A stretch of 63,564 nucleotides of DNA from Amycolatopsis thailandensis (GTDB taxonomy: Bacteria > Actinomycetota > Actinomycetes > Mycobacteriales > Pseudonocardiaceae), in NCBI RefSeq assembly GCF_002234405.1, contig NZ_NMQT01000129.1:1-63564 (forward strand), read 5' to 3'. Position 1 is the stretch's first letter, and every line of letters begins with the position of its first letter. A program made the position numbers and the translations under genes. The notes below the pieces were generated by a model. That model worked only from the letters and a program-made list of their open reading frames with translations. It ran no database searches and was not told the origin of the DNA. Shown piece after piece: positions 29,405-37,487 of the stretch.

Positions 29405-29892
29405 TGCTCACTCGCGCCCTCACCGTCGTCGCCGTGCTGGCGGTTCTCGCGGCCGCCTGGTCCGGCTGGTCGTGGTGGAGCGCCGCCCGGGACGACGGCC
29501 TGGCCAGAGGCCGGGAACGCGAGGCCGTCCTCACCGCCGCGTCCGGTCAGCTCGAAGTGCTCAACACGATCGACTACCGCAGCGGGGCCCAGGACGTCGA
29601 CCGCTGGCTCGGCGTCACCACCGGACGGCTCGGCAAGGACCTCACCGGCGACCGGCAGATCCAGATCGACCGGGCGAACACGAGCAAGACCGTCGCCACC
29701 GCCAAGCTCAAGCAGGCCGCGGTCACCGAACTCGACGCCACCGCCGGCACGGCGAGGCTCATGGCGGTGCTGGACGTGCAGGTCAGCACCGGCGGCGGAT
29801 CGGCCGCGCCCAAGGTGAGCAGGCTGACCGTCGACTACCAGCGCGTCGAGGACGGCTGGAAGGTCAGCGCGGTACAGGCGGCGGGCTCGTGA
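29404..29892 (+). CDS. Mce-associated membrane protein (Rv3493c-like)
   Basis: A 162-residue protein: one N-terminal helix (~5-25), then an NTF2-like fold with the motif DYRSGAQDVDRWLGVTTG typical of Mce-associated (Mam/Mas) proteins. These stabilise the Mce complex in the envelope. GTG 29404 shares its G with the mce4F stop TAG. It corresponds in position to Rv3493c. Confidence 0.88.
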   Translation: MLTRALTVVAVLAVLAAAWSGWSWWSAARDDGLARGREREAVLTAASGQLEVLNTIDYRSGAQDVDRWLGVTTGRLGKDLTGDRQIQIDRANTSKTVATAKLKQAAVTELDATAGTARLMAVLDVQVSTGGGSAAPKVSRLTVDYQRVEDGWKVSAVQAAGS

Positions 29893-30383
29893 CCGCGCGC
29901 ACCCCGCGGCTGCTGATCGCGATCATCGTCCTGGCCACCGGCTGCGCGGTGTGGTTCGGCCTCCAGGCGTCCTCGCTGGGCTCGGACGGCAACGCGGCGC
30001 TCGTGGACCAGGCAGCCACGGCCGAGGTCGCCGACCAGGTCGGCGCCGGGGTGAAAGCCGTCTTCTCCTACGACTACAGCAACCTGGCACGGACCGAGCG
30101 GGCCGCGGCCGACGTGCTGACCGGCGAGGCGACCGGGCAGTACCGGGACCAGTTCGCCTCGGCGCGGAAACGGGCCGAAGAGCAGAAGCTGGTACGCACG
30201 ACGACGGTCCGCTCGCTCGGCGTCCGGTCCCTGCGCGGCGACCAGGCCGAGGTGCTGTTGTTCCTCGACCAGCAGACGATCGCGGCCGGGGGAGGCGTCC
30301 CGCAGTCGACGGTTTCCCAGCTCTCGGTCACCGCGCGGCGCGTCGACGGCCGGTGGAAGATCTCGCAACTGACCGCGCTCTGA
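29889..30383 (+). CDS. Mce-associated membrane protein (Rv3492c-like)
   Basis: A 164-residue paralogue of the preceding gene, with one N-terminal helix (~8-27) and the NTF2-like domain (FSYDYSNLARTERAAADVLTG). GTG 29889 overlaps the previous stop (GTGA). Last gene of the fdxD-to-mam steroid operon. The convergent lipoprotein gene ends only 8 bases away. Confidence 0.88.
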   Translation: MTARTPRLLIAIIVLATGCAVWFGLQASSLGSDGNAALVDQAATAEVADQVGAGVKAVFSYDYSNLARTERAAADVLTGEATGQYRDQFASARKRAEEQKLVRTTTVRSLGVRSLRGDQAEVLLFLDQQTIAAGGGVPQSTVSQLSVTARRVDGRWKISQLTAL

Positions 30384-30391
30384 ATTTCCGG

Positions 30392-30895
30392 TCAGGAGAC
30401 GCGTTTCATGTTCGCCGCGGTGATTGCGCCGCCGGAAACGGTGTAAGAGCCGGAGAAAACGCGCGTCGAACCATCGGTCTGCCGGGCCGAGAGGTCGACG
30501 TACACGGTGTTCCCGATCGTGCTCCGCACGGTGAGCGCCACCCACGAAGTCGTCGCGTATCCGTTGCTCCAGGAGGCATAAGTGCCGCCTTTCGCCAGCC
30601 GCTGACCCCCGAGATTCCATGCGGTGAGGAAATCACGCCGGTTGAGCGCGTCGTAGAAGGCGATCACCGTTTGCGCCACGGGAACCGACGGTGCGGGATA
30701 GACGGTCTGCGTCGCGGGCGGTGCGACATAAACCGTCTGCGGCGGGGCCGCGGCGACCGGTGGCTGAATCACGATCGTGTTCGGCGGAGCGGCCACCGCG
30801 ACGGCCGGAGTCGCCGTTCCCTGATTGGGTACCGCGCACGCGGCCAAGGCGCCCGCCGCCATCAGTGTGATCGCCGCCCATTTCTGCGCTTCCAT
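30392..30895 (-). CDS. Predicted lipoprotein with NTF2-like C-terminal domain
   Basis: A 167-residue protein. The signal peptide ends in lipobox LAAC (Cys20); a Pro/Val/Ala linker (~25-75) is followed by an NTF2-like domain (FYDALNRRDFLTAWNLGG). ATG 30895 is chosen because GGGGAG precedes it and the signal sequence begins there. Convergent with the mce4 operon and faintly resembling the Mce-associated fold, but it has its own promoter region. Function unknown. Confidence 0.78.
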   Translation of the reverse strand: MEAQKWAAITLMAAGALAACAVPNQGTATPAVAVAAPPNTIVIQPPVAAAPPQTVYVAPPATQTVYPAPSVPVAQTVIAFYDALNRRDFLTAWNLGGQRLAKGGTYASWSNGYATTSWVALTVRSTIGNTVYVDLSARQTDGSTRVFSGSYTVSGGAITAANMKRVS

Positions 30896-31071
30896 TTTCT
30901 CCCCTTTTCCTCGTGATACCGAAAATGCGGGAAAACGCGGGGGCGTCACTAGGGGATTTGGCCTCGTTACGAATGGTGAAAAACGCGCCGGAACCGTTAT
31001 CCGATCTTGCGCGCGCGGGCCGAGGGCCACCCTCGTCTCACGCCGATCCACCGCCGGGTTTAGCGTTAGGC

Positions 31072-32316
31072 ATGACCACTGCACCTGTCGATGTCGAGAG
31101 CGCCCGCCGCGACTACGCGGCCCTCGTCGACCGTGGCCTCTCCCTGGACATCACCCGCGGCAAGCCGTCCCCCCGCCAGCTGGACCTCGCCGACGGGCTG
31201 CTCGCCCTCCCCGGAGACGTGCGCAAGGCCGAGGACGGCACGGACGTCCGCAACTACGGCGGCCTCAAGGGCCTGCCCGAGCTCCGCCGCATCTTCGCCG
31301 GACCGCTCCAGGTCCCGGCCGAGCAGCTGCTGGCCGCGGGCAACTCCAGCCTGGAGCTCATGCACGACTCGATCGTGCAGGCCTTCCTCAGCAAGCTTCC
31401 GGGCGCCGAACGCCGGTGGGCCGACGAGCCGAGCGTCAAGTTCCTGTGCCCGGTGCCCGGCTACGACCGGCACTTCGCGCTGGCCGAGCGCTTCGGCATC
31501 GAGCTCGTCCAGGTCCCCCTCACCGAGACCGGCCCGGACATGGACGTCGTCGAGCGTCTCGTCGCCGAGGACGCCGCGGTCAAGGGCATCTGGTGCGTGC
31601 CGAAGTACAGCAACCCGACCGGCGTCACCTACAGCGACGACACCGTGCGCCGCCTGGCCACGATGACCACGGCCGCCCCGGACTTCCGGATCTTCTGGGA
31701 CAACGCCTACGCCGTGCACCACCTCACCGACGTCGAGGCGCCGCTGGCCGACCTGTTCGCGCTGGCGGGAGAGGCGGGCAACGCCGACCGCGTGTTCGTC
31801 TTCGGCTCGACTTCGAAGGTGACCTACGCCGGTGGCGGCGTCGGCTTCTTCGGCGCGTCCGAGGCCAACCTGGCCTGGTGGACCGGCCTCATCGGCAAGC
31901 GGACCATCGGCCCGGACAAGGTCAACCAGCTCCGCCACGCGCAGTTCCTGCGCGACGAGGACGGCGTCCGCGAGCACATGCGCAAGCACGCCGAGCTCAT
32001 CGGGCCGAAGTTCGCGGCCGTCGACGAGATCCTGACCAAGGAGCTCGGCGAATCGGGCCTCGCGTCCTGGACCAAGCCGACCGGCGGGTACTTCATCTCG
32101 CTGACCGTGCCGTCCGGGACCGCCAAGGAGGTCGTGCGGCTGGCCAAGGAGGCGGGTATCGCCCTGACCCCGGCCGGCGCGACGCACCCATACGGCGACG
32201 ACCCCGCCGACGCCGTCATCCGCATCGCCCCGACCTTCCCGGAGCTGGCCGAGGTCGAAGAGGCCATCCGCGGTCTCGCCGTCTGCGTCCGCCTCGCCGC
32301 GGCGACGAAGAACTAG
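31072..32316 (+). CDS. Aspartate aminotransferase (class I, subgroup Ic)
   Basis: A 414-residue PLP enzyme. YSNPTG, the PLP-phosphate/Lys segment GSTSKVTYAGGG, and the ITRGKPSPRQLDLAD N-terminus fit the aspartate aminotransferase group found in corynebacteria and many actinomycetes (Corynebacterium AspT type). It transfers the amino group between aspartate and 2-oxoglutarate. TAGCGT (31061-31066) five bases before the ATG suggests a near-leaderless transcript. Repeats follow the gene. Confidence 0.88.
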   Translation: MTTAPVDVESARRDYAALVDRGLSLDITRGKPSPRQLDLADGLLALPGDVRKAEDGTDVRNYGGLKGLPELRRIFAGPLQVPAEQLLAAGNSSLELMHDSIVQAFLSKLPGAERRWADEPSVKFLCPVPGYDRHFALAERFGIELVQVPLTETGPDMDVVERLVAEDAAVKGIWCVPKYSNPTGVTYSDDTVRRLATMTTAAPDFRIFWDNAYAVHHLTDVEAPLADLFALAGEAGNADRVFVFGSTSKVTYAGGGVGFFGASEANLAWWTGLIGKRTIGPDKVNQLRHAQFLRDEDGVREHMRKHAELIGPKFAAVDEILTKELGESGLASWTKPTGGYFISLTVPSGTAKEVVRLAKEAGIALTPAGATHPYGDDPADAVIRIAPTFPELAEVEEAIRGLAVCVRLAAATKN

Positions 32317-32344
32317 TTAGAGGTCCAGGCGAAGAGTGCGTGTC

Positions 32345-32391
32345 GCGAAAGCCACTTTCGTAACCTTCAAGGTTGCGAAAGTGGCTTTCGC
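32345..32391. repeat. Inverted repeat, 'GCGAAAGCCACTTTCG' family, copy 1
   Basis: 23-base arms (32345-32367 and 32369-32391) with one mismatch and a one-base centre. The right arm contains a nested palindrome, GTTGCGAAAG-TGG-CTTTCGCAAC (32372-32394). It is 29 bases after the aminotransferase stop and probably acts as its terminator. A second copy is at 34989. Confidence 0.8.
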
Positions 32392-32429
32392 AACGTGGCC
32401 CGCCGGGGGCGCCGCTCAGGCGGGCACGC

Positions 32430-32574
32430 GTGATCAAGGGGACGACACCCGTGCTCAGACGGACGACACGTGTGATCAGACGGACGACACGCGCACGGCC
32501 AGGGTCACGCGCCGAGCCGTCTGCCTGGACACGCGTGTCGTCCGTCTGATCACGGGTGTCGTCCGTCCAATCAC
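32430..32574. repeat. Long imperfect inverted repeat of tandem GACGGACGACACG words
   Basis: 45-base arms (32430-32474 and 32530-32574) match at about 38 positions. Each arm carries copies of a ~20-base word centred on GGACGACAC followed by CGTGxTCAGACG, with further copies in the spacer, so direct and inverted repeats are interleaved. Confidence 0.75.
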
Positions 32575-32702
32575 GTGACATCGTCCGTGACAGGGTGGAC
32601 GTATCCTGAAAACAGGTCCGAGATCTTCTCCAATCCGGGCCACGAGTGGTTCCGAACGTCCGAGTGGGTGGGTGTGCACCGCAAAGACGAGAGGAACCAC
32701 TC

Positions 32703-33650
32703 GTGTTCGGAAAGCCTTTTGTTCGCACCCTGATATCGCGCAGTGCCGAGAACCGCACGGATCGCCGCCGGTTCTTGAAGGCCGCCGGCGCGGCGGGCCT
32801 CGGTGTCGTCGGGGCGACGTACCTCGGGGTGCAGGCCACGTCGTCCGCTTCGGCGACGGGTGAGGCCGCTGCCGCCGCGGGCGCTCCCAGTGACGCGGCC
32901 GTGCTCAATTTCGCGCTCAACCTGGAGTATCTCGAAGCCGAGTTCTACTCCTTCGCCGTCCACGGCCGCGGGCTGCCGGACGACCTCACCGGCGGCGTCG
33001 GCACCCAGGGCGGGGTGGCCGGCGGCAAGAAGGTGATGTTCCACGACAAGGCGCTGCACCAGTTCGCCAAGGAGATCGCGGGCGACGAGGTCGCGCACGT
33101 CAAGTTCCTGCGCGGCGCGCTCGGCGAGGCCGCGGTGTCCCGGCCCGCGATCGACCTCAAGGACAGCTTCACCGCCGCCGCGAAGGCGGCCGGGCTGATC
33201 AGCGAGTACCAGCAGTTCGACCCGTTCGCCAATGAGAAGAACTTCCTGCTCGCGGCGTTCCTGTTCGAGGACGTCGGTGTGACGGCGTACAAGGGCGCGG
33301 CCCCGCTGATCACCAACAAGACGTTCCTGGACGCGGCCGCCGGCATCCTGGCCGCCGAGGCCTACCACGCCGCCACCATCCGGACGTCCCTGTTCGACCG
33401 GGACCTCGGCGACGCGGCGGCCAAGATCTCCAACGCCCGCGACGCGCTCGACGGGCCCGGCGACGACGATCAGGGCATCCTGCTCGGCAACCAGGCCAAC
33501 ATCGTGCCCACCGACAACAACGGCGTCTGCTTCGGCCGCGGCGCCGATCGGGTGCTCAACGTCGTCTACCTGAACCCGGGCCCGGTGAAGAAAGGCGGGT
33601 TCTTCCCCAAGGGGGTCAACGGCGACATCGTCGCCAGCGGCGGCGCGTGA
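32703..33650 (+). CDS. Tat-exported ferritin-like (desiccation-related) protein
   Basis: A 315-residue protein with a twin-arginine signal (DRRRFLKAAGAAGLG, residues ~20-34) and a ferritin-like four-helix domain (~65-235): LNLEYLEAEFYSFAVHGRG, EIAGDEVAHVKFL and AAEAYHAATIR supply the Glu/His ligands of a di-iron site. It belongs to the group related to plant desiccation protein PCC13-62. Export of a folded metalloprotein fits the Tat signal. GTG 32703 follows GAGAGGAA. The physiological role is uncertain (iron or oxidative-stress handling at the cell surface). Confidence 0.87.
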   Translation: MFGKPFVRTLISRSAENRTDRRRFLKAAGAAGLGVVGATYLGVQATSSASATGEAAAAAGAPSDAAVLNFALNLEYLEAEFYSFAVHGRGLPDDLTGGVGTQGGVAGGKKVMFHDKALHQFAKEIAGDEVAHVKFLRGALGEAAVSRPAIDLKDSFTAAAKAAGLISEYQQFDPFANEKNFLLAAFLFEDVGVTAYKGAAPLITNKTFLDAAAGILAAEAYHAATIRTSLFDRDLGDAAAKISNARDALDGPGDDDQGILLGNQANIVPTDNNGVCFGRGADRVLNVVYLNPGPVKKGGFFPKGVNGDIVASGGA

Positions 33651-33653
33651 TTC

Positions 33654-33711
33654 CCCTCTGTCGTGTCGCCGATTCCCCGGTACCGTCGGGTGTCGGCGAC
33701 ACGACAGGGGG
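33654..33711. terminator. Hairpin between the ferritin-like and FAD monooxygenase genes
   Basis: Perfect 15-base arms CTGTCGTGTCGCCGA (33658-33672) and its complement (33693-33707), extended by four pairs including one G-U. The right arm ends in GGGGG, seven bases before the GTG at 33718, so it may both terminate the first transcript and mask the SD of the second. Confidence 0.65.
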
Positions 33712-33717
33712 TTCGCG

Positions 33718-34812
33718 GTGAAGGCAGTGATCATCGGCGGCGGCGTCTCGGGCACGGTGACCGCGATGGCGTTGCGGCGGGCCGGGATCGAGGCAAGCGT
33801 GCACGAGGCGCACGCGTCCGGCGGCGAGGACGCGGGCGCGTTCCTGACGATCATGCACAACGGCATGGACGCCCTGCGCGCGATCGGCGCCGACGGGCCG
33901 GTGATCGCGAACTCCTTCGCCGCCGATGGGCTGGAGCTCGTCACGCCGGACGGGAAGACCGTCGAGCGGCGGTCGTTCGATGTGGACGGTCTCGCTGGGC
34001 CGCGCACCTTGACGCGCGCGGCGCTTTACCGTGCGCTGCAAGAGGAAGCGATCTCGCGCGGGATCACCGTCGAACGCGGGAAGCGGCTGGTTTCCGCGTC
34101 GCCGGGTGTCGCCCGTTTCGAGGACGGGACCCTCGCCGAGGGCGACATCCTGATCGGCGCCGACGGCCTGCGGTCTGTCCTCCGCAACGTCATCGACCCG
34201 TCGTGCCCGCCGCCGCGCTCGACGGGCCTCGACGTCGTCTACGGCTACACGACCGACGCGAGCGTCCCGCAGGCGCCGTCGCTGTACCGGATGATCCAGA
34301 GCCTGCACGCCTTCTTCGGCTACACGAGCGCTCCCGACGGCTCGACGTACTGGTTCGCGCGGCTTCCCTCCGCCGAAGGAGTCCGGTCCGGGCTGACCCC
34401 GGAGGAATGGCGCACGGCGGCCTTCGTCACCTTCGACGGGGAACCGTTGCCCGCGGCGGAAATCATCGAGTCGACGGGGGACGACGTCTTCGGCGGTCAC
34501 TCCTACGACGTCCCCTCGACGCCGGTGTGGTTCAACGAGTCGATGGTGCTCGTGGGCGACGCGGCGCACGCGGCCTCGCCCGCCGCCGGGCAGGGCGCGT
34601 CGATGGCGCTGGAGGACAGTGTCGTGCTGGCGCAGTGCCTGCGGGATCTTCCTGACGCGCCAACGGCTTTCGCGGCCTACGAACGGCTGCGGCGGACACG
34701 GGTCGAGAAGCTGGTGGCGAACAGTGCCGCCGTGTCGTCGTCGACGACGTCCGACCGGGACCGGAACTGGCTCTACCGGCACCACATCGACTGGGACGCG
34801 ACGATCGGCTGA
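33718..34812 (+). CDS. FAD-dependent monooxygenase (PHBH-fold)
   Basis: A 364-residue flavoprotein: N-terminal dinucleotide motif IIGGGVSGTVTAMALRRAG (residues 5-23), the DG motif (GADGLRSVLR) and the GD motif GDAAHAASPAAGQGASMALE near 280. Such enzymes hydroxylate aromatic or polyketide-like substrates using NAD(P)H and O2. Nothing nearby identifies the substrate. GTG 33718 is the only sensible start. Single gene between two hairpin regions. Confidence 0.87.
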   Translation: MKAVIIGGGVSGTVTAMALRRAGIEASVHEAHASGGEDAGAFLTIMHNGMDALRAIGADGPVIANSFAADGLELVTPDGKTVERRSFDVDGLAGPRTLTRAALYRALQEEAISRGITVERGKRLVSASPGVARFEDGTLAEGDILIGADGLRSVLRNVIDPSCPPPRSTGLDVVYGYTTDASVPQAPSLYRMIQSLHAFFGYTSAPDGSTYWFARLPSAEGVRSGLTPEEWRTAAFVTFDGEPLPAAEIIESTGDDVFGGHSYDVPSTPVWFNESMVLVGDAAHAASPAAGQGASMALEDSVVLAQCLRDLPDAPTAFAAYERLRRTRVEKLVANSAAVSSSTTSDRDRNWLYRHHIDWDATIG

Positions 34813-34826
34813 CACGGGTCGCAAGT

Positions 34827-34877
34827 CCGTGAAGGCCTCCTTTCCTACCCTGAAGGTAGGGAAGGAGGCCTTCACGG
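34827..34877. repeat. Inverted repeat, 'GTGAAGGCCTCC' family
   Basis: 23-base arms (34827-34849 and 34855-34877) with a single U-G-compatible mismatch and a CTGAA loop, 14 bases after the FAD monooxygenase stop. Likely terminator; shares GTGAAGGCC with the element at 35085. Confidence 0.8.
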
Positions 34878-34893
34878 CAGGCTCGAAGCACGC

Positions 34894-34956
34894 GAGTGTC
34901 CCGAATGCCCCTTCAGGACACTCAATGTCTCAAGGGTGGCCTTCGGGACATCTCAG
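34894..34956. repeat. Degenerate inverted repeat, 'GGCCTTCGGGACA' type
   Basis: A short perfect stem GAGTGTCC (34894-34901)/GGACACTC (34916-34923) is embedded in a larger imperfect palindrome whose right end, AAGGGTGGCCTTCGGGACA, resembles a segment at 57456. It looks like a decayed element. Confidence 0.5.
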
Positions 34957-34988
34957 TCCGTTGTGGACACTCACCGAGCCGGCGCGGA

Positions 34989-35041
34989 TGTTGCGAAAGC
35001 CACTTTCGCAACCTTCAACGTTGCGGAAGTGGCTTTCGCAA
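34989..35041. repeat. Inverted repeat, 'GCGAAAGCCACTTTCG' family, copy 2
   Basis: 23-base arms (34989-35011 and 35019-35041) with one mismatch and a 7-base loop. Arms are near-identical to those of the 32345 element, and the right flanks also agree (AACGT followed closely by GGCCCGCC). Confidence 0.8.
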
Positions 35042-35084
35042 CGTCGGCCCGCCGAACCCAGCCGCGACTCACCCGACCCGAACG

Positions 35085-35135
35085 CGCGTGAAGGCCTCTT
35101 TCCCGCGACTCAGCCGAGGGAAGGGGGCCTTCACG
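35085..35135. repeat. Inverted repeat at the fadD15 3' end, 'GTGAAGGCC' family
   Basis: 19-base arms (35085-35103 and 35117-35135). The only two mismatches are U-G pairs when read as plus-strand RNA. It lies 9 bases beyond the fadD15 stop and is its likely terminator. Confidence 0.75.
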
Positions 35136-35144
35136 CACCAAGGG

Positions 35145-36941
35145 CTACTTCTTGTACAGGGCTTCGATGTCGTTCGCGTAGTTCTTGTTCACGATGTTGC
35201 GCTTCAGCTTCAGGCTCGGCGTGATCTCCCCGCCCGCCTCGGTGAAGTCCTTCGACAGGATCGTGAACTTCTTGATCGCCTCGGCCTGCGACACCGCGCT
35301 GTTGGCCTGGTCGACGGCTTCCTGGATCTCGGCGCGCAGCTCGGCGTCGTCGGCCAGATCCGACACGGAGGCGTCGGAAGCCTTGCCGTGCTGCGACTTC
35401 CACGACGGGAAGTACTCCTCGTCGATGGTGATCAGCGCGCCGATGAACGGCCGCTGGTCGCCGACCACCATCGCCTGGCTGACCAGCGGGCTGGCCTTGA
35501 TGGTGTCTTCGAGACCGGACGGCGCGACGTTCTTGCCGCCCGCGGTGACGATGATCTCCTTCTTGCGCCCGGTGATCTTGAGGAACCCGTCGCGGTCCAG
35601 TTCGCCGAGGTCGCCGGTGTGGAACCAGCCGTCCTCCAGCGCTTCGGCGGTCGCCTCGGCGTTGTTGAAGTAGCCGCCGAACACGACGTCGCCCTTGAGC
35701 AGGATCTCGCCGTCGTCGGCGATCCGGACCGAGGTGCCGGCGACCGGCCGTCCCACGGTGCCGACGCGGAATCCGTCCTGGGTGCCGACGCAGGCCGCGG
35801 CCGACGTCTCGGTCAGGCCGTAGCCCTCGAACACCGGGACGCCGATGCCGCGGAAGAAGTGCGCCAGCCGTACGCCGAGCGGGGCACCGCCGGACACCGC
35901 GGCGACGCACCGGCCGCCCAGCGCCGCGCGCAGCTTGCTGAACACGAGCTTGTCGAACAGCGCGTGCTTGACCTTGAGGCCCAGCCCGGCGCCGCCGGTG
36001 TCCTGTGCCTGGCTGTAGGCGACGGCGGTGGCTTCGGCGGCGTCGAAGATCTTGCCCTTGCCGTCACCGTGCGCCTTCTGCTTCGCGCTGTTGTAGACCT
36101 TTTCGAACACGCGCGGCACGGCGACGACGAACGTCGGCCGGAAGGTGCCGAGGTCGGCGACGAGATTCTTGACGTCCGACGTGTGCCCGAGGGTCACGCG
36201 CGCGCTGAGCGCGGTCACCGCGATGGCGCGGGCGAGGACGTGCGCGAGCGGCAGGAACACCAGCAGCGAGTTGCCCTGCTCCATCAGCTGCGGGAACGCG
36301 GCGATGTCGGCGCGGATCTCGGCGAGGAGGTTCCGGTGGGTCAGCTCGACGCCCTTGGGGCGGCCGGTCGTGCCCGAGGTGTACACGATCGTGGCGAGGT
36401 CGCCCGCCTTCACGGTGCGGCGGCGCTCGTGCAGGTCGTCGTCGCTCAGCTCGGCGCCCTGCGTGGTGAGGGCGTCGACGGCGGGCTTGGCGGCCTCGAT
36501 CTGCCAGGTGTGCTCCAGCGTGCCGAGGCGTCCCTTGACGGATTCGAGCGTCGCGAGGTGCTCGTCGGTCTCGACGAACACGCCCTTCGCGGCCGAGTCC
36601 GAAAGGATCCAGTGGACCTGCTCGGCCGAGGAGGTGTCGTAGATCGGGACGGTGACCGCGCCGGCGGCCCAGATCGCGAAGTCGATCAGGGTCCATTCGT
36701 AGCGGGTCTTGGACATCAGCCCGATCCGGTCGCCCGGTGCGATGCCCGCCTCGGCCATTCCCTTGGCCACGGCCAGAACCTGGGCGGCGAAATCCTTGGC
36801 GGTGACGTCCAACCAGGTACCGTCGACCTGGCGGCGGAAACTCACGACATCGGAGAACCGCTCGGCGTTCGCCCAGACGACGTCCGCGAGGTTCTCGTCG
36901 TCGGTCACCGGATTGGCGGCGGGGGCGCTGTATTCGCGCAC
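35145..36941 (-). CDS. fadD15: Long-chain acyl-CoA synthetase FadD15-like
   Basis: A 598-residue AMP-forming long-chain fatty acid-CoA ligase. The ATP motif IVYTSGTTGRPKGVELTH is near residue 190, GYGLTETSA near 375, the hinge DGWFHTGDLGELDRDG near 435, and the ITGRKKEIIVTAGGKNVAP region follows. Length and gene order (adjacent to Rv2186c-, 2185c-, 2184c- and 2183c-like genes) match M. tuberculosis fadD15. The Lys-rich end (LKLKRNIVNKNY) is typical. Start GTG 36941. A hairpin lies just past the stop. Confidence 0.92.
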   Translation of the reverse strand: MREYSAPAANPVTDDENLADVVWANAERFSDVVSFRRQVDGTWLDVTAKDFAAQVLAVAKGMAEAGIAPGDRIGLMSKTRYEWTLIDFAIWAAGAVTVPIYDTSSAEQVHWILSDSAAKGVFVETDEHLATLESVKGRLGTLEHTWQIEAAKPAVDALTTQGAELSDDDLHERRRTVKAGDLATIVYTSGTTGRPKGVELTHRNLLAEIRADIAAFPQLMEQGNSLLVFLPLAHVLARAIAVTALSARVTLGHTSDVKNLVADLGTFRPTFVVAVPRVFEKVYNSAKQKAHGDGKGKIFDAAEATAVAYSQAQDTGGAGLGLKVKHALFDKLVFSKLRAALGGRCVAAVSGGAPLGVRLAHFFRGIGVPVFEGYGLTETSAAACVGTQDGFRVGTVGRPVAGTSVRIADDGEILLKGDVVFGGYFNNAEATAEALEDGWFHTGDLGELDRDGFLKITGRKKEIIVTAGGKNVAPSGLEDTIKASPLVSQAMVVGDQRPFIGALITIDEEYFPSWKSQHGKASDASVSDLADDAELRAEIQEAVDQANSAVSQAEAIKKFTILSKDFTEAGGEITPSLKLKRNIVNKNYANDIEALYKK

Positions 36942-37068
36942 GAGGAACCTCCGTGTTCGCGTGCAAAGTGGTGTGACCGGTGTTACCCGCCAGTCAACTT
37001 AGCGTGCCGTGCACCTTAAGACCATGCTGACGAATCGGCCATACCGAGGGCATGACATTCTGCCGCTT

Positions 37069-37479
37069 GTGAACCAGGCGCCGCCAGCTCTCGACATCGT
37101 CGACGAGACCTTCCTCGTGGTCCCGCCCTCCACCGTGGCCGCCGCTTTCGCCGATCCACGATCTTGGTCACGTTACTGGCCGGACCTCGTTCTCGAGGTC
37201 TACACCGACCGCGGCGACGAAGGATTGCGCTGGACCGTGCGCGGCGCCTTGATCGGTACCATGGAGGTCTGGCTCGAGCCGGTGCTCGACGGCACTCTGC
37301 TGCATTACTTCCTGCGTGCCACTCCCGCCGGTCCGGACGGGGAGCCGCGTGCGCTCCAGGCCCGGGACCTGCGGCGGGAGTTCGACCGCCGCGCCCGTGC
37401 CGCCAAGGCGATCGCGCTCGGGCTCAAGGAAGTCCTGGAGGACGGGCGCGAACCCGGGGTCGGTCCCCGGAGCGAGTAG
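37069..37479 (+). CDS. SRPBCC-like conserved protein (Rv2186c-like)
   Basis: About 136 residues from GTG 37069. The sequence LDIVDETFLVVPPSTVAAAF and the helix at the C-terminus fit a START/SRPBCC lipid-binding fold, and the position next to fadD15 matches Rv2186c. Upstream in-frame starts (GTG 37009, ATG 37024) would add 15-20 residues unlike the family, so they are less likely. No ligand can be named; a hydrophobic or acyl ligand would suit the neighbours. Confidence 0.75.
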   Translation: MNQAPPALDIVDETFLVVPPSTVAAAFADPRSWSRYWPDLVLEVYTDRGDEGLRWTVRGALIGTMEVWLEPVLDGTLLHYFLRATPAGPDGEPRALQARDLRREFDRRARAAKAIALGLKEVLEDGREPGVGPRSE

Positions 37480-37487
37480 GGGTGGGC

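Larger units (their letters stand above)
32317..32702. other. 386-base intergenic region filled mainly by two inverted-repeat systems
   Basis: No credible gene. It holds the 32345-32391 hairpin and the 32430-32574 multi-word repeat. The last ~125 bases contain the promoter region of the ferritin-like gene (TATCCT at 32602-32607 is a -10 candidate) and its SD (GAGAGGAA). Confidence 0.7.
34813..35144. other. 332-base convergent intergenic region made almost entirely of inverted repeats
   Basis: No gene. Four different hairpin elements (34827, 34894, 34989, 35085) lie between the ends of the FAD monooxygenase and fadD15 genes. Little unstructured sequence remains, apart from the ~43 bases between the third and fourth elements. 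Confidence 0.8.

Noticed and set aside
32430..32574. Interleaved short repeats that could suggest a CRISPR array
   Set aside because: Repeats are irregular, inverted as well as direct, without uniform spacers, and no cas genes are present.
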